Shown here: positions 27,408-41,991 of the stretch, in pieces
Numbering within the stretch: position 1 is the first letter of the stretch
Layout of the letters: each line of letters opens with the position of its first letter
Program-made: the position numbers and the translations under genes
Notes under the pieces: model-generated
Seen by the model: the letters and a program-made list of their open reading frames with translations, nothing else
Told to the model about the DNA's origin: nothing
Databases searched by the model: none
Source: Mycobacterium sp. IS-836
GTDB taxonomy: Bacteria > Actinomycetota > Actinomycetes > Mycobacteriales > Mycobacteriaceae
Assembly (NCBI RefSeq): GCF_001954275.1
Contig: NZ_MBEU01000006.1
Coordinates: forward strand, 1 to 64,000
Length of the DNA: 64,000 nucleotides
Direction of reading: 5' to 3'

Positions 27408-28561
27408 GCGCCTTCGTTCCCGGCCAATTCCAGTGTCTTGCGGATCAAGTCGTTGACCGCCTCGGCTTCGATCAGGAAGCCATCGTGGCCGTAGGGGGAC
27501 TCGAGCACGTGCAGGCCGGTGCAGCCCGGTAGCAGCTCGGCCAGTTCCTCCTGCAACCGCAGTGGGTAGAGCCGGTCACTGGTGATGCCGCCGACCACGA
27601 CCGGTACCGGGCACCCGCGCAGCGCTTTTCGCACCCCACCGCGGCCGCGGCCGACGTCGTGGCTGCTGCACGACGCACTCAACGCCACGTAGGTGCCGGC
27701 GTCAAAGCGGTCCACCAGCTTGTCGCCCTGGTGCTCCAGGTAGCTCTGTACCGCGTAGCGGCCGCCGGTCAACGGGTCCTCATCGCCCTGGCTGTCGTTG
27801 GCGAACCGGGTGTCGAGCTCGGCCTCGCCGCGGTAGGTCAGGTGGGCGAAGCGACGGGCGATGGACATCCCGAAATCGGGCTTGCGTCCGGTGTCGTAGT
27901 AGTCGCCGCCCTGCCAGTCGGGGTCGCCCTTGATGACCGAAATCTGGGTCTCCAGATGACCGATCAGGTCAGCGGAGCTGCGGGCGCTCATCGCCAACAG
28001 CAGTGCGGCCCGGACCTGGTCCGGGCGGCTCACCATCCACTCCAAAGCCCTTAGGCCGCCCATCGATCCGCCGATGACGGCGGCAACCTGCTTGATACCC
28101 AGTGCGGCGAGCGCGGCGACATCCGCCTCGACCTGATCCCGCACGGAAATCCGTGGAAACCTGGAGCCCCACGGCTTTCCGTCCGGGGCAAGCGAGCTCG
28201 GCCCGGTGGAGCCACGGCAACCGCCCAGCACATTCGTGGCCACCGCGCACCAGCGGTTGGTGTCGATCGGCGCACCAGGCCCGGCCACCCCGTCCCACCA
28301 TCCGGCCGTGGGATGCTCGGGTCCGGCGGGTCCCGTGATGTGCGAATCGCCGGTGAGCGCGTGCATCACGACCACCACGTTGTCACGTGTTGGCGACAAT
28401 TCACCCCAGCGTTGGACGGCTATCCGGACATCGTCGATCACCGCACCGCTTTCGAGCGTCAGCGAGCCGATGTCGACCAGGCCGATTTCGCCTTCGGGGG
28501 GCAGCGTCTGGGCGGGAGTCTGGCGTGAAATGTCGGACGTCATCATCTCAGAGTTCATCAC
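27404..28561 (-). CDS. metX: Homoserine O-acetyltransferase MetX, copy 1
   Basis: The 385-residue alpha/beta hydrolase transfers acetyl from acetyl-CoA to homoserine, the committed step to methionine. Visible motifs are the nucleophile elbow [15 protein letters not shown], the [23 protein letters not shown] region and the catalytic His in SPYGHDGF. It lies 10 bp after copy 2. Compared with copy 2 and the M. tuberculosis enzyme, the segment before [10 protein letters not shown] reads VALSASCS rather than VLTEALN, a substitution cluster near the active-site entrance. It may therefore differ in activity. All catalytic residues appear intact. Confidence 0.88.
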   Translation of the reverse strand: MMNSEMMTSDISRQTPAQTLPPEGEIGLVDIGSLTLESGAVIDDVRIAVQRWGELSPTRDNVVVVMHALTGDSHITGPAGPEHPTAGWWDGVAGPGAPIDTNRWCAVATNVLGGCRGSTGPSSLAPDGKPWGSRFPRISVRDQVEADVAALAALGIKQVAAVIGGSMGGLRALEWMVSRPDQVRAALLLAMSARSSADLIGHLETQISVIKGDPDWQGGDYYDTGRKPDFGMSIARRFAHLTYRGEAELDTRFANDSQGDEDPLTGGRYAVQSYLEHQGDKLVDRFDAGTYVALSASCSSHDVGRGRGGVRKALRGCPVPVVVGGITSDRLYPLRLQEELAELLPGCTGLHVLESPYGHDGFLIEAEAVNDLIRKTLELAGNEGA

Positions 28562-28571
28562 AACGCTGCCG

Positions 28572-29732
28572 TCACGCGCTTTCGTTCTGGGCCAATTCGT
28601 TGTGGGCCAATTCGCGCTGGGCCAGTTCGAGGGTCTTGCGGATCATGTCGCTGACCGCCTCGAATTCCAGTAGGAAGCCGTCGTGCCCGTAGGGAGAGTC
28701 GACCACCTGCAGGCCGGCACAGCCGGGCAGCAGCTCGGCCAGTTCCTCCTGCAACCGCAGCGGGTACAGCCGGTCGGACGTGATGCCACCGACTACCACC
28801 GGTACCGGGCACCCGCGCAGCGCCTCGCGCACCCCGCCGCGGCCACGGCCGACGTCGTGGCTGTTCAGCGCCTCGGTCAGCACCACATAGCTGCCGGCGT
28901 CGAACCGGCCCACCAGCTTGTCGCCCTGGTATTCCAGGTAGCTCTGCACCGCGTAGCGGCCGCCATTCAGTGGGTCCTCATCGCCCTGGCCGCCGTTGGC
29001 GAACCGGGTGTCGAGCTCGACCTCGCCGCGGTAGGTCAGGTGCGCAAAGCGACGGGCAATCGCCAGCCCGGCATCCGGTGTTCGCCCGCTGTCGTAGTAA
29101 TCGCCACCCTGCCAGTTCGGGTCGGTCTCGATGGCGGCGATCTGAGTGGACTGGGTTCCGATCTGGTTGGCGGTGGCGCGCGCGCCGACCGCCAGCAGGA
29201 GCCCGGCCCCAACATCGTCGGGGTGGCCGACTATCCATTCCAAAGCCCTTGCGCCGCCCATGGATCCGCCGACGACGGCGGCAACCCGCTCGATACCCAG
29301 CGCCGCCAGCGCCGCGACGTCCGCTTCCACCTGATCCCGCACGGAAATGTGCGGAAACCTCGATCCCCACGGCTTTCCGTCCCTGGCAAGGGAACTCGGC
29401 CCCGTAGAGCCGCTACAACCACCCAGCACATTGGTGGCCACCGCGCACCACCGGTTGGTGTCGATCGGGGCGCCCGGCCCGGCCACGCCGTCCCACCATC
29501 CGGCCGTGGGGTGCCCGGGCCCGGCCGGTCCGGTGATGTGCGAATCCCCGGTGAGCGCATGCAGTACCACCACCACGTTGTCACGCGTTGGCGACAATTC
29601 ACCCCAGCGCTGGATGGCGATGTAGACGTCGTCGAGCACCGCACCGTTCTCGAGGGTGAGGGAACCGATGTCGACCAGGCCGATTTCGCCTTCGGCGGGC
29701 AGCGTTTGGGCGGGAATTTCGAAAATCGTCAC
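28572..29732 (-). CDS. metX: Homoserine O-acetyltransferase MetX, copy 2
   Basis: The 386-residue paralogue is next to copy 1 and 11 bp after metC. It has the elbow [15 protein letters not shown], the [15 protein letters not shown] segment of the canonical mycobacterial enzyme, and SPYGHDGF with the catalytic His. This is probably the ancestral-type copy. Its last 20 residues are an unusual ELAxx pentapeptide tail ([15 protein letters not shown]), encoded by three 15-bp repeats and lacking in copy 1. Both genes lie in the same operon, so expression should be shared. Confidence 0.88.
   Translation of the reverse strand: MTIFEIPAQTLPAEGEIGLVDIGSLTLENGAVLDDVYIAIQRWGELSPTRDNVVVVLHALTGDSHITGPAGPGHPTAGWWDGVAGPGAPIDTNRWCAVATNVLGGCSGSTGPSSLARDGKPWGSRFPHISVRDQVEADVAALAALGIERVAAVVGGSMGGARALEWIVGHPDDVGAGLLLAVGARATANQIGTQSTQIAAIETDPNWQGGDYYDSGRTPDAGLAIARRFAHLTYRGEVELDTRFANGGQGDEDPLNGGRYAVQSYLEYQGDKLVGRFDAGSYVVLTEALNSHDVGRGRGGVREALRGCPVPVVVGGITSDRLYPLRLQEELAELLPGCAGLQVVDSPYGHDGFLLEFEAVSDMIRKTLELAQRELAHNELAQNESA
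28587..28631 (-). repeat. Three tandem 15-bp repeats at the 3' end of metX copy 2
   Basis: Three consecutive units built on (C/G)TGGGCCA(A/G)TTCG plus two bases fill 28587-28631. On the coding strand they give the repeated ELAxx tail. The phase is in register with codons, so slippage would change tail length without a frameshift. Confidence 0.75.
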
Positions 29733-29743
29733 GTCGGGGTTCC

Positions 29744-31132
29744 TTAGAACGCCGCCACCGTCTGCGGGTCGCCGGCTTGAGCGGACCCCGCCGCCGGCGC
29801 ACCGAATTTCCGCGCCGCGGCGAAGCCGAGCTCCAGGTCGGCGAGGATGTCGTCGATGCCCTCGATGCCGACGGCCAACCGCACCAGCCCCGGGCTGACG
29901 CCGGTGCTCAGCTGCTCGGCGGGGCTCAGCTGGGCATGCGTGGTCGACGCGGGATGAATCACCAGGGAGCGCACGTCGCCGATGTTGGCGACGTGACTGT
30001 GCAGTTGCAGCGCGTTGACGAACGCTTTCCCGGCCTCGACACCGCCCGCCAGCTCGAACGCCAGAACGGCACCGGTTCCCTTGGGCGCCAGCTTCTTTGC
30101 GCGCTCATGCCACGGCGAGTCGGGCAGCCCCGCGTAGTTGACCGACAGCACATCGTCACGCGCGGCCAGGAACTCGGCGACGCGTTGCGCATTGGCGACG
30201 TGGCGCTCCACGCGCAGGCTCAGCGTCTCCAGACCCAGCGCGACCAGGAACGCGTTGAACGGCGCCGCCGCCGACCCGTAGTCGCGCAGCAGTTGCACGC
30301 GGGCCTTGACCGCAAACGCCGGCGGTCCCAGCTCGGCGTACACCACGCCGTGGTAACTCGGATCGGGTGTGGTGAACCCGGGGAAGCGGCCCTGCGTCCA
30401 GTCGAACGTGCCGCCGTCGACGATGACGCCGGCGATCGCCGCGCCGTGCCCGCCCAGATATTTGGTGGCCGAGTGCACGACGATGTCGGCACCCTGCGTC
30501 AGCGGTTGAATCAAATACGGTGTGGCGATGGTGTTGTCGACGATCAGCGGTACACCGTTGGCGTGGGCCACCCCGGAAACCCCTGGGGTGTCCAGGATGT
30601 CGATCTGCGGGTTGGAGATGGTTTCGCCGAAGAACGCCTTGGTGTTCGGCCGCACCGCCGCCTGCCAGGAATCCAGATCGTCGGGATCCTCGACGAAGCT
30701 GACGTCGATGCCAAGCTTCGGCAGCGAATAGTGGAACAGGTTATAAGTGCCGCCGTAGAGGCGCGGGCTGGAGACGATGTGATCCCCGGCACTCGCGAGG
30801 TTCAATATGGCGAACGTCTCAGCGGCCTGTCCCGAGGACAGGAAGAGCGCGGCCACGCCGCCCTCGAGCGCGGCGATCCGCTGCTCGACCACGTCGGTGG
30901 TGGGGTTGCCGATGCGGGTGTAGATGTTGCCCGGGACCTCGAGCCCGAACAGCGCGGCGGCGTGGCTGGTGTCGTTGAAGGTGTAGGACGTGGTCTGGTA
31001 AATCGGCAGGGCACGGGCACTGGTCGCCGGGTCGGGACTCTGGCCGGCGTGAACCTGCTTCGTCTCGAACGACCAGGTTTCGGACGAGCCATGTGCAGTC
31101 GGATCGGCCTCGGGACCGGTGTCGTCGCTCAT
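29744..31132 (-). CDS. metC: O-acetylhomoserine sulfhydrylase (mycobacterial MetC)
   Basis: The 462-residue PLP enzyme of the Cys/Met-metabolism family makes homocysteine from O-acetylhomoserine and sulphide, using the MetX product. The PLP-binding Lys is in [20 protein letters not shown] and [16 protein letters not shown] are conserved cofactor segments. The length exceeds the 430 residues of most homologues only by an N-terminal extension. It is the first gene of the operon metC-metX2-metX1-methyltransferase. A SAM-IV riboswitch fills its leader and a hairpin can hide its ribosome binding site. Confidence 0.9.
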   Translation of the reverse strand: MSDDTGPEADPTAHGSSETWSFETKQVHAGQSPDPATSARALPIYQTTSYTFNDTSHAAALFGLEVPGNIYTRIGNPTTDVVEQRIAALEGGVAALFLSSGQAAETFAILNLASAGDHIVSSPRLYGGTYNLFHYSLPKLGIDVSFVEDPDDLDSWQAAVRPNTKAFFGETISNPQIDILDTPGVSGVAHANGVPLIVDNTIATPYLIQPLTQGADIVVHSATKYLGGHGAAIAGVIVDGGTFDWTQGRFPGFTTPDPSYHGVVYAELGPPAFAVKARVQLLRDYGSAAAPFNAFLVALGLETLSLRVERHVANAQRVAEFLAARDDVLSVNYAGLPDSPWHERAKKLAPKGTGAVLAFELAGGVEAGKAFVNALQLHSHVANIGDVRSLVIHPASTTHAQLSPAEQLSTGVSPGLVRLAVGIEGIDDILADLELGFAAARKFGAPAAGSAQAGDPQTVAAF

Positions 31133-31141
31133 GGAAAGCTT

Positions 31142-31290
31142 CCCCTCTAGTCAGGGGCCCGTCATGGCGGACCCGCGCTTGCCGGATAGCCGGTTGTGGC
31201 TACTCAACCTGGTCATCACCCGGGGCACCCCACCGCGGTTGGAGGGTTGCCGGCCAGCAAGCCGGGGCTTGTCGCTGGCGCTCATGACCG
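31142..31290 (-). promoter_or_regulatory. SAM-IV riboswitch with ribosome-site hairpin, metC leader
   Basis: Read on the minus strand, the leader starts GGTCATGAGCGCCAGCGACA at 31289. P1 pairs GGTCAT (31289-31284) with ATGACC (31216-31211). Between them lies the family's conserved core, including GGCAACCCTCCAACCGCGG and GGTGGGGTGCCCCGGG. A downstream CCCCT-GACTAG-AGGGG hairpin (31157-31142) contains the purine-rich ribosome binding site AGAGGGGAAG of metC. This suggests SAM controls translation rather than termination. SAM-IV is known upstream of sulphur genes in actinobacteria, including the mycobacterial metC locus. Confidence 0.85.
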
Positions 31291-31296
31291 ATACGA

Positions 31297-31327
31297 AGCC
31301 TAGCTTATTGTGCGGAGCGGGCGCCAA
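31297..31327 (-). promoter_or_regulatory. Promoter of the metC operon
   Basis: On the minus strand TAGGCT (31302-31297) is a typical mycobacterial -10 hexamer. It would place the transcription start at about 31290, exactly at the 5' edge of the riboswitch. TTGGCG (31327-31322) is a possible -35 with a 19-bp spacer. Confidence 0.6.
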
Positions 31328-31490
31328 TGGGCCGCTGCGGTGCCAATCGGTGGGCCATCGGTGCCGCGGTGTGCGGCCTGGCCTGCGGGTCGACACCTGT
31401 CCAAATCCCCTTGATAACGTGGCAAGCAGAACGCCGAGCCCTATCCATATCTGACCCCAATCTGACCCAACGCCGGGAGATGGACCAACC

Positions 31491-33737
<2,247 letters not shown>

Positions 33738-33775
33738 GTCCGCAAGGACGCGGCAAAAAGAAAGTCGAACTCGAT

Positions 33776-37008
<3,233 letters not shown>

Positions 37009-37012
37009 ATTC

Positions 37013-38014
37013 ATGGATCGGCTGCGGGCCCGGTTCGGATGGTTCGATCACGTGATGCGCGCCTATGGGCGCTTCGACGACCGCAACGGCAGCTTCTTCG
37101 CGGCGGGCTTGAGCTACTACACGATCTTCGCGTTATTTCCCTTGCTGATGGTGGGTTTCGCGATCGTCGGATTCACGTTGTCCCGCCGCCCCCAGCTGCT
37201 GGACACGATTCAGAACCATATCCACGCCTCGGTGCCCGGCTCGCTGGGGCAGCAGCTGGTCCAATTGATGAACTCGGCGATCGACGCGCGGGCATCCGTC
37301 GGTGTGATCGGTCTGGCGACCGCGGCCTGGGCCGGCCTGGGCTGGATGTCACACCTGCGGCAGGCGCTGACCGAGATGTGGTGGGACCAACGCATCGACT
37401 CGCCGGGCTTCGTGCGCAACAAGTTATCCGATCTGCTGGCGATGCTGGCGACGTTCTTGGTGTTGATGGCCACCGTCGCGTTGAGCGCGCTCGCCCACGC
37501 CGCGCCGATGTCGGCCATGTTGAGGTGGTTTGGGATACCCCAGTATTCGGTGTTCGACCTGATCTTCAGGATCGTTTCGCTGGTGGTGTCCTGGCTGGTT
37601 TCCTGGCTGCTGTTCACCTGGATGATCGCCCGGCTGCCGCGTGAAAAGGTGAGCCTCGTCGCCTCGATGCGGGGCGGGTTGATGGCGGCGATCGGCTTCG
37701 AACTCTTCAAACAGGTGGGATCGATCTACTTGCAGACCGTGCTGCGCAGTCCGGCGGGCGCCGTGTTCGGTCCGGTGTTGGGCCTGATGGTGTTCGCCTA
37801 CATCACCGGCTTTCTCGTCCTGTTCGCCGCCGCATGGGCCGCCACCGCGTCCACCGATCCGCGCGCCAAGCCCGTCGAGCCGCCGACGCCCGCGATCATC
37901 GCCCCGCGGGTACAGCTGCGCGAGGGGCCCAGCGCGCGTCAGACCCTGGCCGCGATGGCCGCGGGAGCCGTTGGTGCGCTGGCCTTTTCCCGCCTGACCC
38001 GCCGCAGGCGGTGA
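37013..38014 (+). CDS. YihY/BrkB-type integral membrane protein (Rv3335c-like)
   Basis: The 333-residue protein begins with a cytoplasmic stretch and DDRNGSFFAAGLSYYTIFALFPLLM, a hallmark of the YihY/UPF0761 family. It has about six transmembrane helices and a basic tail ending RLTRRRR. Function is not established; homologues were once annotated as ribonuclease BN in error. It is closely coupled to trpS (4-bp gap). Convergent with nagA. Confidence 0.85.
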   Translation: MDRLRARFGWFDHVMRAYGRFDDRNGSFFAAGLSYYTIFALFPLLMVGFAIVGFTLSRRPQLLDTIQNHIHASVPGSLGQQLVQLMNSAIDARASVGVIGLATAAWAGLGWMSHLRQALTEMWWDQRIDSPGFVRNKLSDLLAMLATFLVLMATVALSALAHAAPMSAMLRWFGIPQYSVFDLIFRIVSLVVSWLVSWLLFTWMIARLPREKVSLVASMRGGLMAAIGFELFKQVGSIYLQTVLRSPAGAVFGPVLGLMVFAYITGFLVLFAAAWAATASTDPRAKPVEPPTPAIIAPRVQLREGPSARQTLAAMAAGAVGALAFSRLTRRRR

Positions 38015-38018
38015 CTGA

Positions 38019-39152
38019 CTAGCCGGCCCGCCAGTCGCCGCGCACCATGACTGCGCGGACCCGCAAATCGCGGTCCAGCACAACAAGATTGGCGTCATAG
38101 CCCGCCCGCAGGCTGCCCACCCGCTGCAGGCCCAGCGCACCGGCCGGCGTCGCCGAGGTCATCTGGACCGCGGCGGCCAGTCCCGCATCGGCGGCCACGG
38201 TGCGAAAAAGCCGATCCATGGTGGCGGTGCTGCCGGCGATCGTCGAGGTTCCGCGCACCCGCGCCACGCCGGACTCCACGTCGATCGCCACCGAGCCGAG
38301 CGCAAACGCCCCGTCGTCGCAACCGGCCGCGGCGATCGCGTCGGTGATCAGGGCGACCCGGTCGGGCCCGGCCGCCCCGATCACCGCGCGTGTCATCGCG
38401 GGGTGGACGTGCACGCCGTCGGCGATGAGCTCCACGGTGACCCGCGGGTTCTGCAGCAGGGCGAGTGCCGGGCCGGGCTCGCGATGGTGCAACGGCGGCA
38501 TCGCGTTGAACAGATGCGTGCCGACGGTGGCGCCCAGCGCGAGCGCGCGGTTGGTCTGCTCGTAGGTCGCATCCGTATGGCCCACGGCGACAACCACATC
38601 CGCGTCCAGAAAGCGCCGGATCGCGTCGTCACTCCCGGCCCGCTCGGGCGCCAGCGTGACCATCCGGATCGTTCCGGCGCCCGCGGCGAGCACGGCGTCG
38701 ATCTCGGCGGGGTCTGGGTCGCGCATCTGGGCAGGGTCGAGCGCTCCGCAACGAGCCGCGCTCAGCCACGGCCCCTCCAGGTGGATGCCGGCGACGACGC
38801 CCTGCCGGGTCGCGTCGGCCAGTGCCCGCACGCCGGCGATCAGCTCCGCGGGCGGGGCGGTGACCAGGCTGGCCAGCGTCGTCGTCGTGCCATGCGCCAG
38901 GTGGAACCCGGCGGCCTTGGCGATCTCCCCGGTCTGCAGGTAGGACGTGTACGACGCCCCGCCGCCGCCGTGCACGTGCATGTCGATAAACCCCGGCACC
39001 ACAACGCAACCGGGAAAATCGCGGTCCGCGGGCCGCCTGGACTGATCCGGTGGCGGGCCGGCACCGCAGGCGACGATCTGCGCGCCCGACGTCTCGATCC
39101 ATCCCGGTCGGCACACCTCACCGTCGAGTACTACGGTGCCCGCACTGATCAT
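38019..39152 (-). CDS. nagA: N-acetylglucosamine-6-phosphate deacetylase
   Basis: The 377-residue amidohydrolase removes acetate from GlcNAc-6-phosphate during amino-sugar and wall recycling. Visible motifs are VVPGFIDMHVHGGGGASYTS (metal-binding HxH), GIHLEGPWLS (metal-binding Glu), VAVGHTDATYEQT and ALITDAIAAAG (catalytic Asp). I chose the ATG whose last bases overlap the sugI stop (ATGA). A start six codons upstream is possible. Cotranscribed with sugI. Confidence 0.92.
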   Translation of the reverse strand: MISAGTVVLDGEVCRPGWIETSGAQIVACGAGPPPDQSRRPADRDFPGCVVVPGFIDMHVHGGGGASYTSYLQTGEIAKAAGFHLAHGTTTTLASLVTAPPAELIAGVRALADATRQGVVAGIHLEGPWLSAARCGALDPAQMRDPDPAEIDAVLAAGAGTIRMVTLAPERAGSDDAIRRFLDADVVVAVGHTDATYEQTNRALALGATVGTHLFNAMPPLHHREPGPALALLQNPRVTVELIADGVHVHPAMTRAVIGAAGPDRVALITDAIAAAGCDDGAFALGSVAIDVESGVARVRGTSTIAGSTATMDRLFRTVAADAGLAAAVQMTSATPAGALGLQRVGSLRAGYDANLVVLDRDLRVRAVMVRGDWRAG

Positions 39153-40531
39153 GGGCCCGGGTTTTCCCAACGGCCACCGTTTTCCCAGAAGTGGCTTATC
39201 TCCTCGAGTTGGCGTCCCTTGGTCTCGGGAGCCGACCGGTGCACAAAGCCGAAGGCGGCCACCGCGAGGGTCGCGAACACCGCGAAAGTCCCCGCGCCGC
39301 CCAGGGAATGCAGCATCGTCAGAAAGACGGCGGCAACGATCGCGTTGGCCACCAGGTTGGAGGTGAGCATCGCGCTCGAACCGATGGACCGTAGCCGGGA
39401 CGGGAAGCTTTCACTCGCGTACACCCACCCCAGGGAGCCGAAACCCAGGGTGTAGCCGATGATGAACAACAGCACGCCGGCGAACCCGAAAAACAATCCG
39501 GCGCCGCCGAGATGGCCCTGGGCGAACACGGCGATCAGGACGACATCGGCGACGATCATCATCGCGATGCCGGACAACAGGATTGGGCGGCGCCCCACCC
39601 GGTCGACGAGAAGCAGCGCGGTGCACACCGCCGCCAAGCCGGCGACCTGAACCAGTGCGGGCAGGGCCAGCAGCGCGAAATTGCCTTTGAAGCCCATGGC
39701 TTCGAATATTCGGGGGCTGTAGTAGATGATCGCGTTGATGCCGGTGATCTGGATCAGGAAACCGAGCGTGACCACGAAGGTGGTGGCCCGCAGATAGGGC
39801 CTGCGAAGCATCTCCAGCAGCATTTCGCGCAGCCCCCCGCCGCTTTCTTCCCGTATGGCAATGGCGATTTCGGCGAGTTCGTCGTCGGCCTGTGCGCTGG
39901 CCTCCACGCCCAGCAGCGCTCGGCGGGCGTCGTCGGCCCGGCCCTTCAGCAGATACCACCGAGCGGTGTCGGGCAGCCGAGCCAGCAGCGGCAGGAGGAG
40001 CACCGCGGGTACGGCGGCGAGGCCCAGCATCCACCTCCAGCTGTGGGTGCCCGCCAACAGGTAACCGGTCAGGTAGCCGATGATCAGCGCGCTGACGATG
40101 GCCAGTTGATAGGCCGTCAGCAGCGACCCACGCACCGCCGCCGGGGCCGATTCCGCGATGTATACCGGGACGACCACCACCATCACGCCGATGGTCAGAC
40201 CGAGCACGAATCGCGCCGCCAACAGCATCGGTAGCGATACCGAGAACGCACCGACAAGCGCGAACACCGTGTAACCGGCGGCGATCAGGATCATCGACTT
40301 CTTGCGCCCGATCGCGTTGGCCAGTACTCCGCCACCGAGCGCCCCGGCGATCTGGCCGACCACAACCATCGTCGTCAGGAGTTCTTGTTGCCGGGTCGTG
40401 AGTCCGAAGTCCTCGGTGATGAACAGTTGCGCGGCGGCGATGATCGACAGGTCGTATCCGAAGATGATGCCGAGGCTGGCCGCGGTGAGCCCAACCCGCA
40501 GGCCCCGCCGCGATGGGGGGGCTTGAGTCAT
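39149..40531 (-). CDS. sugI: MFS sugar transporter SugI
   Basis: The 460-residue protein is a 12-helix sugar porter. IIFGYDLSIIAAAQLFI (helix 1), GRKKSMILIAAG (loop 2-3 motif), PVYIAESAPAAVRGSL (PESPR-like), QITGINAIIYYSP (sugar-binding helix 7) and VDRVGRRPILLSG are the family signatures. The pairing with nagA suggests uptake of a sugar or amino sugar, but no substrate is proven. Divergent from MFS-1, with the palindromic site at 40561 in between. Confidence 0.88.
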   Translation of the reverse strand: MTQAPPSRRGLRVGLTAASLGIIFGYDLSIIAAAQLFITEDFGLTTRQQELLTTMVVVGQIAGALGGGVLANAIGRKKSMILIAAGYTVFALVGAFSVSLPMLLAARFVLGLTIGVMVVVVPVYIAESAPAAVRGSLLTAYQLAIVSALIIGYLTGYLLAGTHSWRWMLGLAAVPAVLLLPLLARLPDTARWYLLKGRADDARRALLGVEASAQADDELAEIAIAIREESGGGLREMLLEMLRRPYLRATTFVVTLGFLIQITGINAIIYYSPRIFEAMGFKGNFALLALPALVQVAGLAAVCTALLLVDRVGRRPILLSGIAMMIVADVVLIAVFAQGHLGGAGLFFGFAGVLLFIIGYTLGFGSLGWVYASESFPSRLRSIGSSAMLTSNLVANAIVAAVFLTMLHSLGGAGTFAVFATLAVAAFGFVHRSAPETKGRQLEEISHFWENGGRWENPGP

Positions 40532-40560
40532 TTCGGTGAGTCTAATGTTGCGGCATCGCG

Positions 40561-40616
40561 TGTCCCCCTATCGGGGGACACGCGAATTCCACCCGCGCTG
40601 CCCGATCGGCGGATAC
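40561..40616 (+). promoter_or_regulatory. Site A: 20-bp palindrome and -10-like box upstream of MFS-1
   Basis: TGTCCCCCTATCGGGGGACA (40561-40580) has perfect 8-bp arms around TATC. GATCGGCGGATACT follows; its GGAT begins 40.5 nt from the palindrome centre and GATACT looks like a -10. The centre is 79.5 nt before the MFS-1 ATG. The same arrangement occurs at site B and, more loosely, at three other promoters. The region is also upstream of the divergent sugI, so it cannot be a transcription terminator. Confidence 0.8.
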
Positions 40617-40649
40617 TTCTGTGAGCTCAGCCACCATAAATTTGTCAGC

Positions 40650-41972
40650 ATGCCCGCAGCCCTGGTACCCACCGCCCCGGCACAGCCGCGCGTGTTCGGT
40701 CGCCTGCTTTCCCAGGGCACCTTCTACAACGCAGGCATGCAACTCAGCAACGGCAGCGTGGTGCTGGCGTTCGTCTGCGCGCACCAGGGTCTCAGCTGGG
40801 TGGCCGCGCTGCTCTTTCCGGCCTACAGCCTCGGCGATATCGTCGGGAACTCGGTGTCTCCGGTGGTGCTGCAGCGGGTGGGTCTGATGCGGCACCGGCT
40901 GCTGGCGGCGTTGGTGGCGAGCGTGGCTGCACTGATCTTGTGCGACGCGTTCGTTCCTTGGAACGGCGGTCTCGCCGCGCCGGTGTTTCTGTTGACTTGC
41001 GGGGCAGCCGGAGTCCTCCTCGGGATCGCCGGCGTCGCGTACCCCGACCTGATCTCCAGCAAGCTATCCGCGGCGGGGCGTGGCGAGCTGTTGCTGTTCC
41101 AGGGTGCCACCGGGTCGGTGCTGGCCACCCTGGTCACGTTGTTCGTCGTTCCGGTACTGGCCCACGGCGACGAGATGATGTATCGCCGCGATCTGCTGTG
41201 GCTGGGCGCAGCCGGACTGGTCGTCTCGGCCATCGCGGCGCTGTCCGTCGGCCCGGTGCGGTCCGTCTCGAACACCACCCGGATGTCCGCGCGGCAGACC
41301 TACCGGCAGGGCTTCGCGGTCGCGCGCTCCCAGCCATGGTTTCGCCGGTATGTAACCGCGTGCCTGTTGTTCGCTCCGGTCACCCTTGGCACCACGTTCT
41401 ATGCGCTGCGCACCGCCCACCACAACAGCAGCTTGCATGTGCTGGTGATCCTGTCGAGCATCGGATTGGTTTTCGGGTCGCCGCTGTGGCGCAAGGTTTT
41501 CCGGCTCTTCGGGGTGCGCGGCATGATGCTGGGCAGTGCCCTGCTCAGCATCGCCGCCGCCACGCTGACCGTGGTTGCCGAGGCGTGCGGCCAGTGGTTC
41601 CACATCTGGGCGTACGGCACGGTGTTCCTGCTGGCGACGGTGGCGGGCCAGGCTGTCTTCGCCGCGGCGATTTCGTGGCTCAGCGCGGTGGCCGACGAGT
41701 CGCACCGCGGGACACTGATCGCGTTCAGCTCGACGCTGGTTGCTATCGAGGCCATGGCGCTCGCATTCGTGCTCGGCAGCATCGCGCAGAACCACACCGC
41801 GATCTGGCCGGACGTCGTGGTGCTGGTGCTGGCCGTCGCCGCGGCCATTGCGGCGCTGGGAGCACCGAAGTCGGAGACGCGACCGGCACCCGCCGATCGC
41901 GAGCGCACGGTGGCGTTCGCGCCCCGGTCCTTCGCGAGGGTCGCGCCGCCGGTGAGCCTTCAGGCCGCCTAG
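40650..41972 (+). CDS. MFS-type membrane transporter, copy 1 (MFS-1)
   Basis: The 440-residue protein has about 12 hydrophobic helices (for example [19 protein letters not shown] and the MLGSALLSIAAATLTVVAE region) and the general shape of a major-facilitator efflux protein. The family beyond that is not recognised. It is a close paralogue of the product at 47228: shared stretches include [22 protein letters not shown] and [18 protein letters not shown]. Each copy is followed by a convergent mmpL. An N-terminal Met at 40650 fits the distance to the upstream palindrome. The transported compound is unknown. Confidence 0.75.
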   Translation: MPAALVPTAPAQPRVFGRLLSQGTFYNAGMQLSNGSVVLAFVCAHQGLSWVAALLFPAYSLGDIVGNSVSPVVLQRVGLMRHRLLAALVASVAALILCDAFVPWNGGLAAPVFLLTCGAAGVLLGIAGVAYPDLISSKLSAAGRGELLLFQGATGSVLATLVTLFVVPVLAHGDEMMYRRDLLWLGAAGLVVSAIAALSVGPVRSVSNTTRMSARQTYRQGFAVARSQPWFRRYVTACLLFAPVTLGTTFYALRTAHHNSSLHVLVILSSIGLVFGSPLWRKVFRLFGVRGMMLGSALLSIAAATLTVVAEACGQWFHIWAYGTVFLLATVAGQAVFAAAISWLSAVADESHRGTLIAFSSTLVAIEAMALAFVLGSIAQNHTAIWPDVVVLVLAVAAAIAALGAPKSETRPAPADRERTVAFAPRSFARVAPPVSLQAA

Positions 41973-41991
41973 GTCAGGGCCTAGGTCAGGG
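41968..41991. repeat. 12-bp tandem duplication at the MFS-1/mmpL-1 junction
   Basis: CCTAGGTCAGGG occurs twice in a row. Unit 1 contains the MFS-1 stop TAG; unit 2 contains, on the other strand, the mmpL-1 stop. In the paralogous module at 48466-48469 the two stops overlap as a single CTAG. The duplication therefore separated stop codons that originally overlapped. Confidence 0.8.

Noticed and set aside
40561-40580. C/G palindromes as intrinsic terminators
   Set aside because: Sites A and C lie between divergent genes and site B is directly upstream of a gene, with no T-run after the stem. Only site D could still be a terminator.
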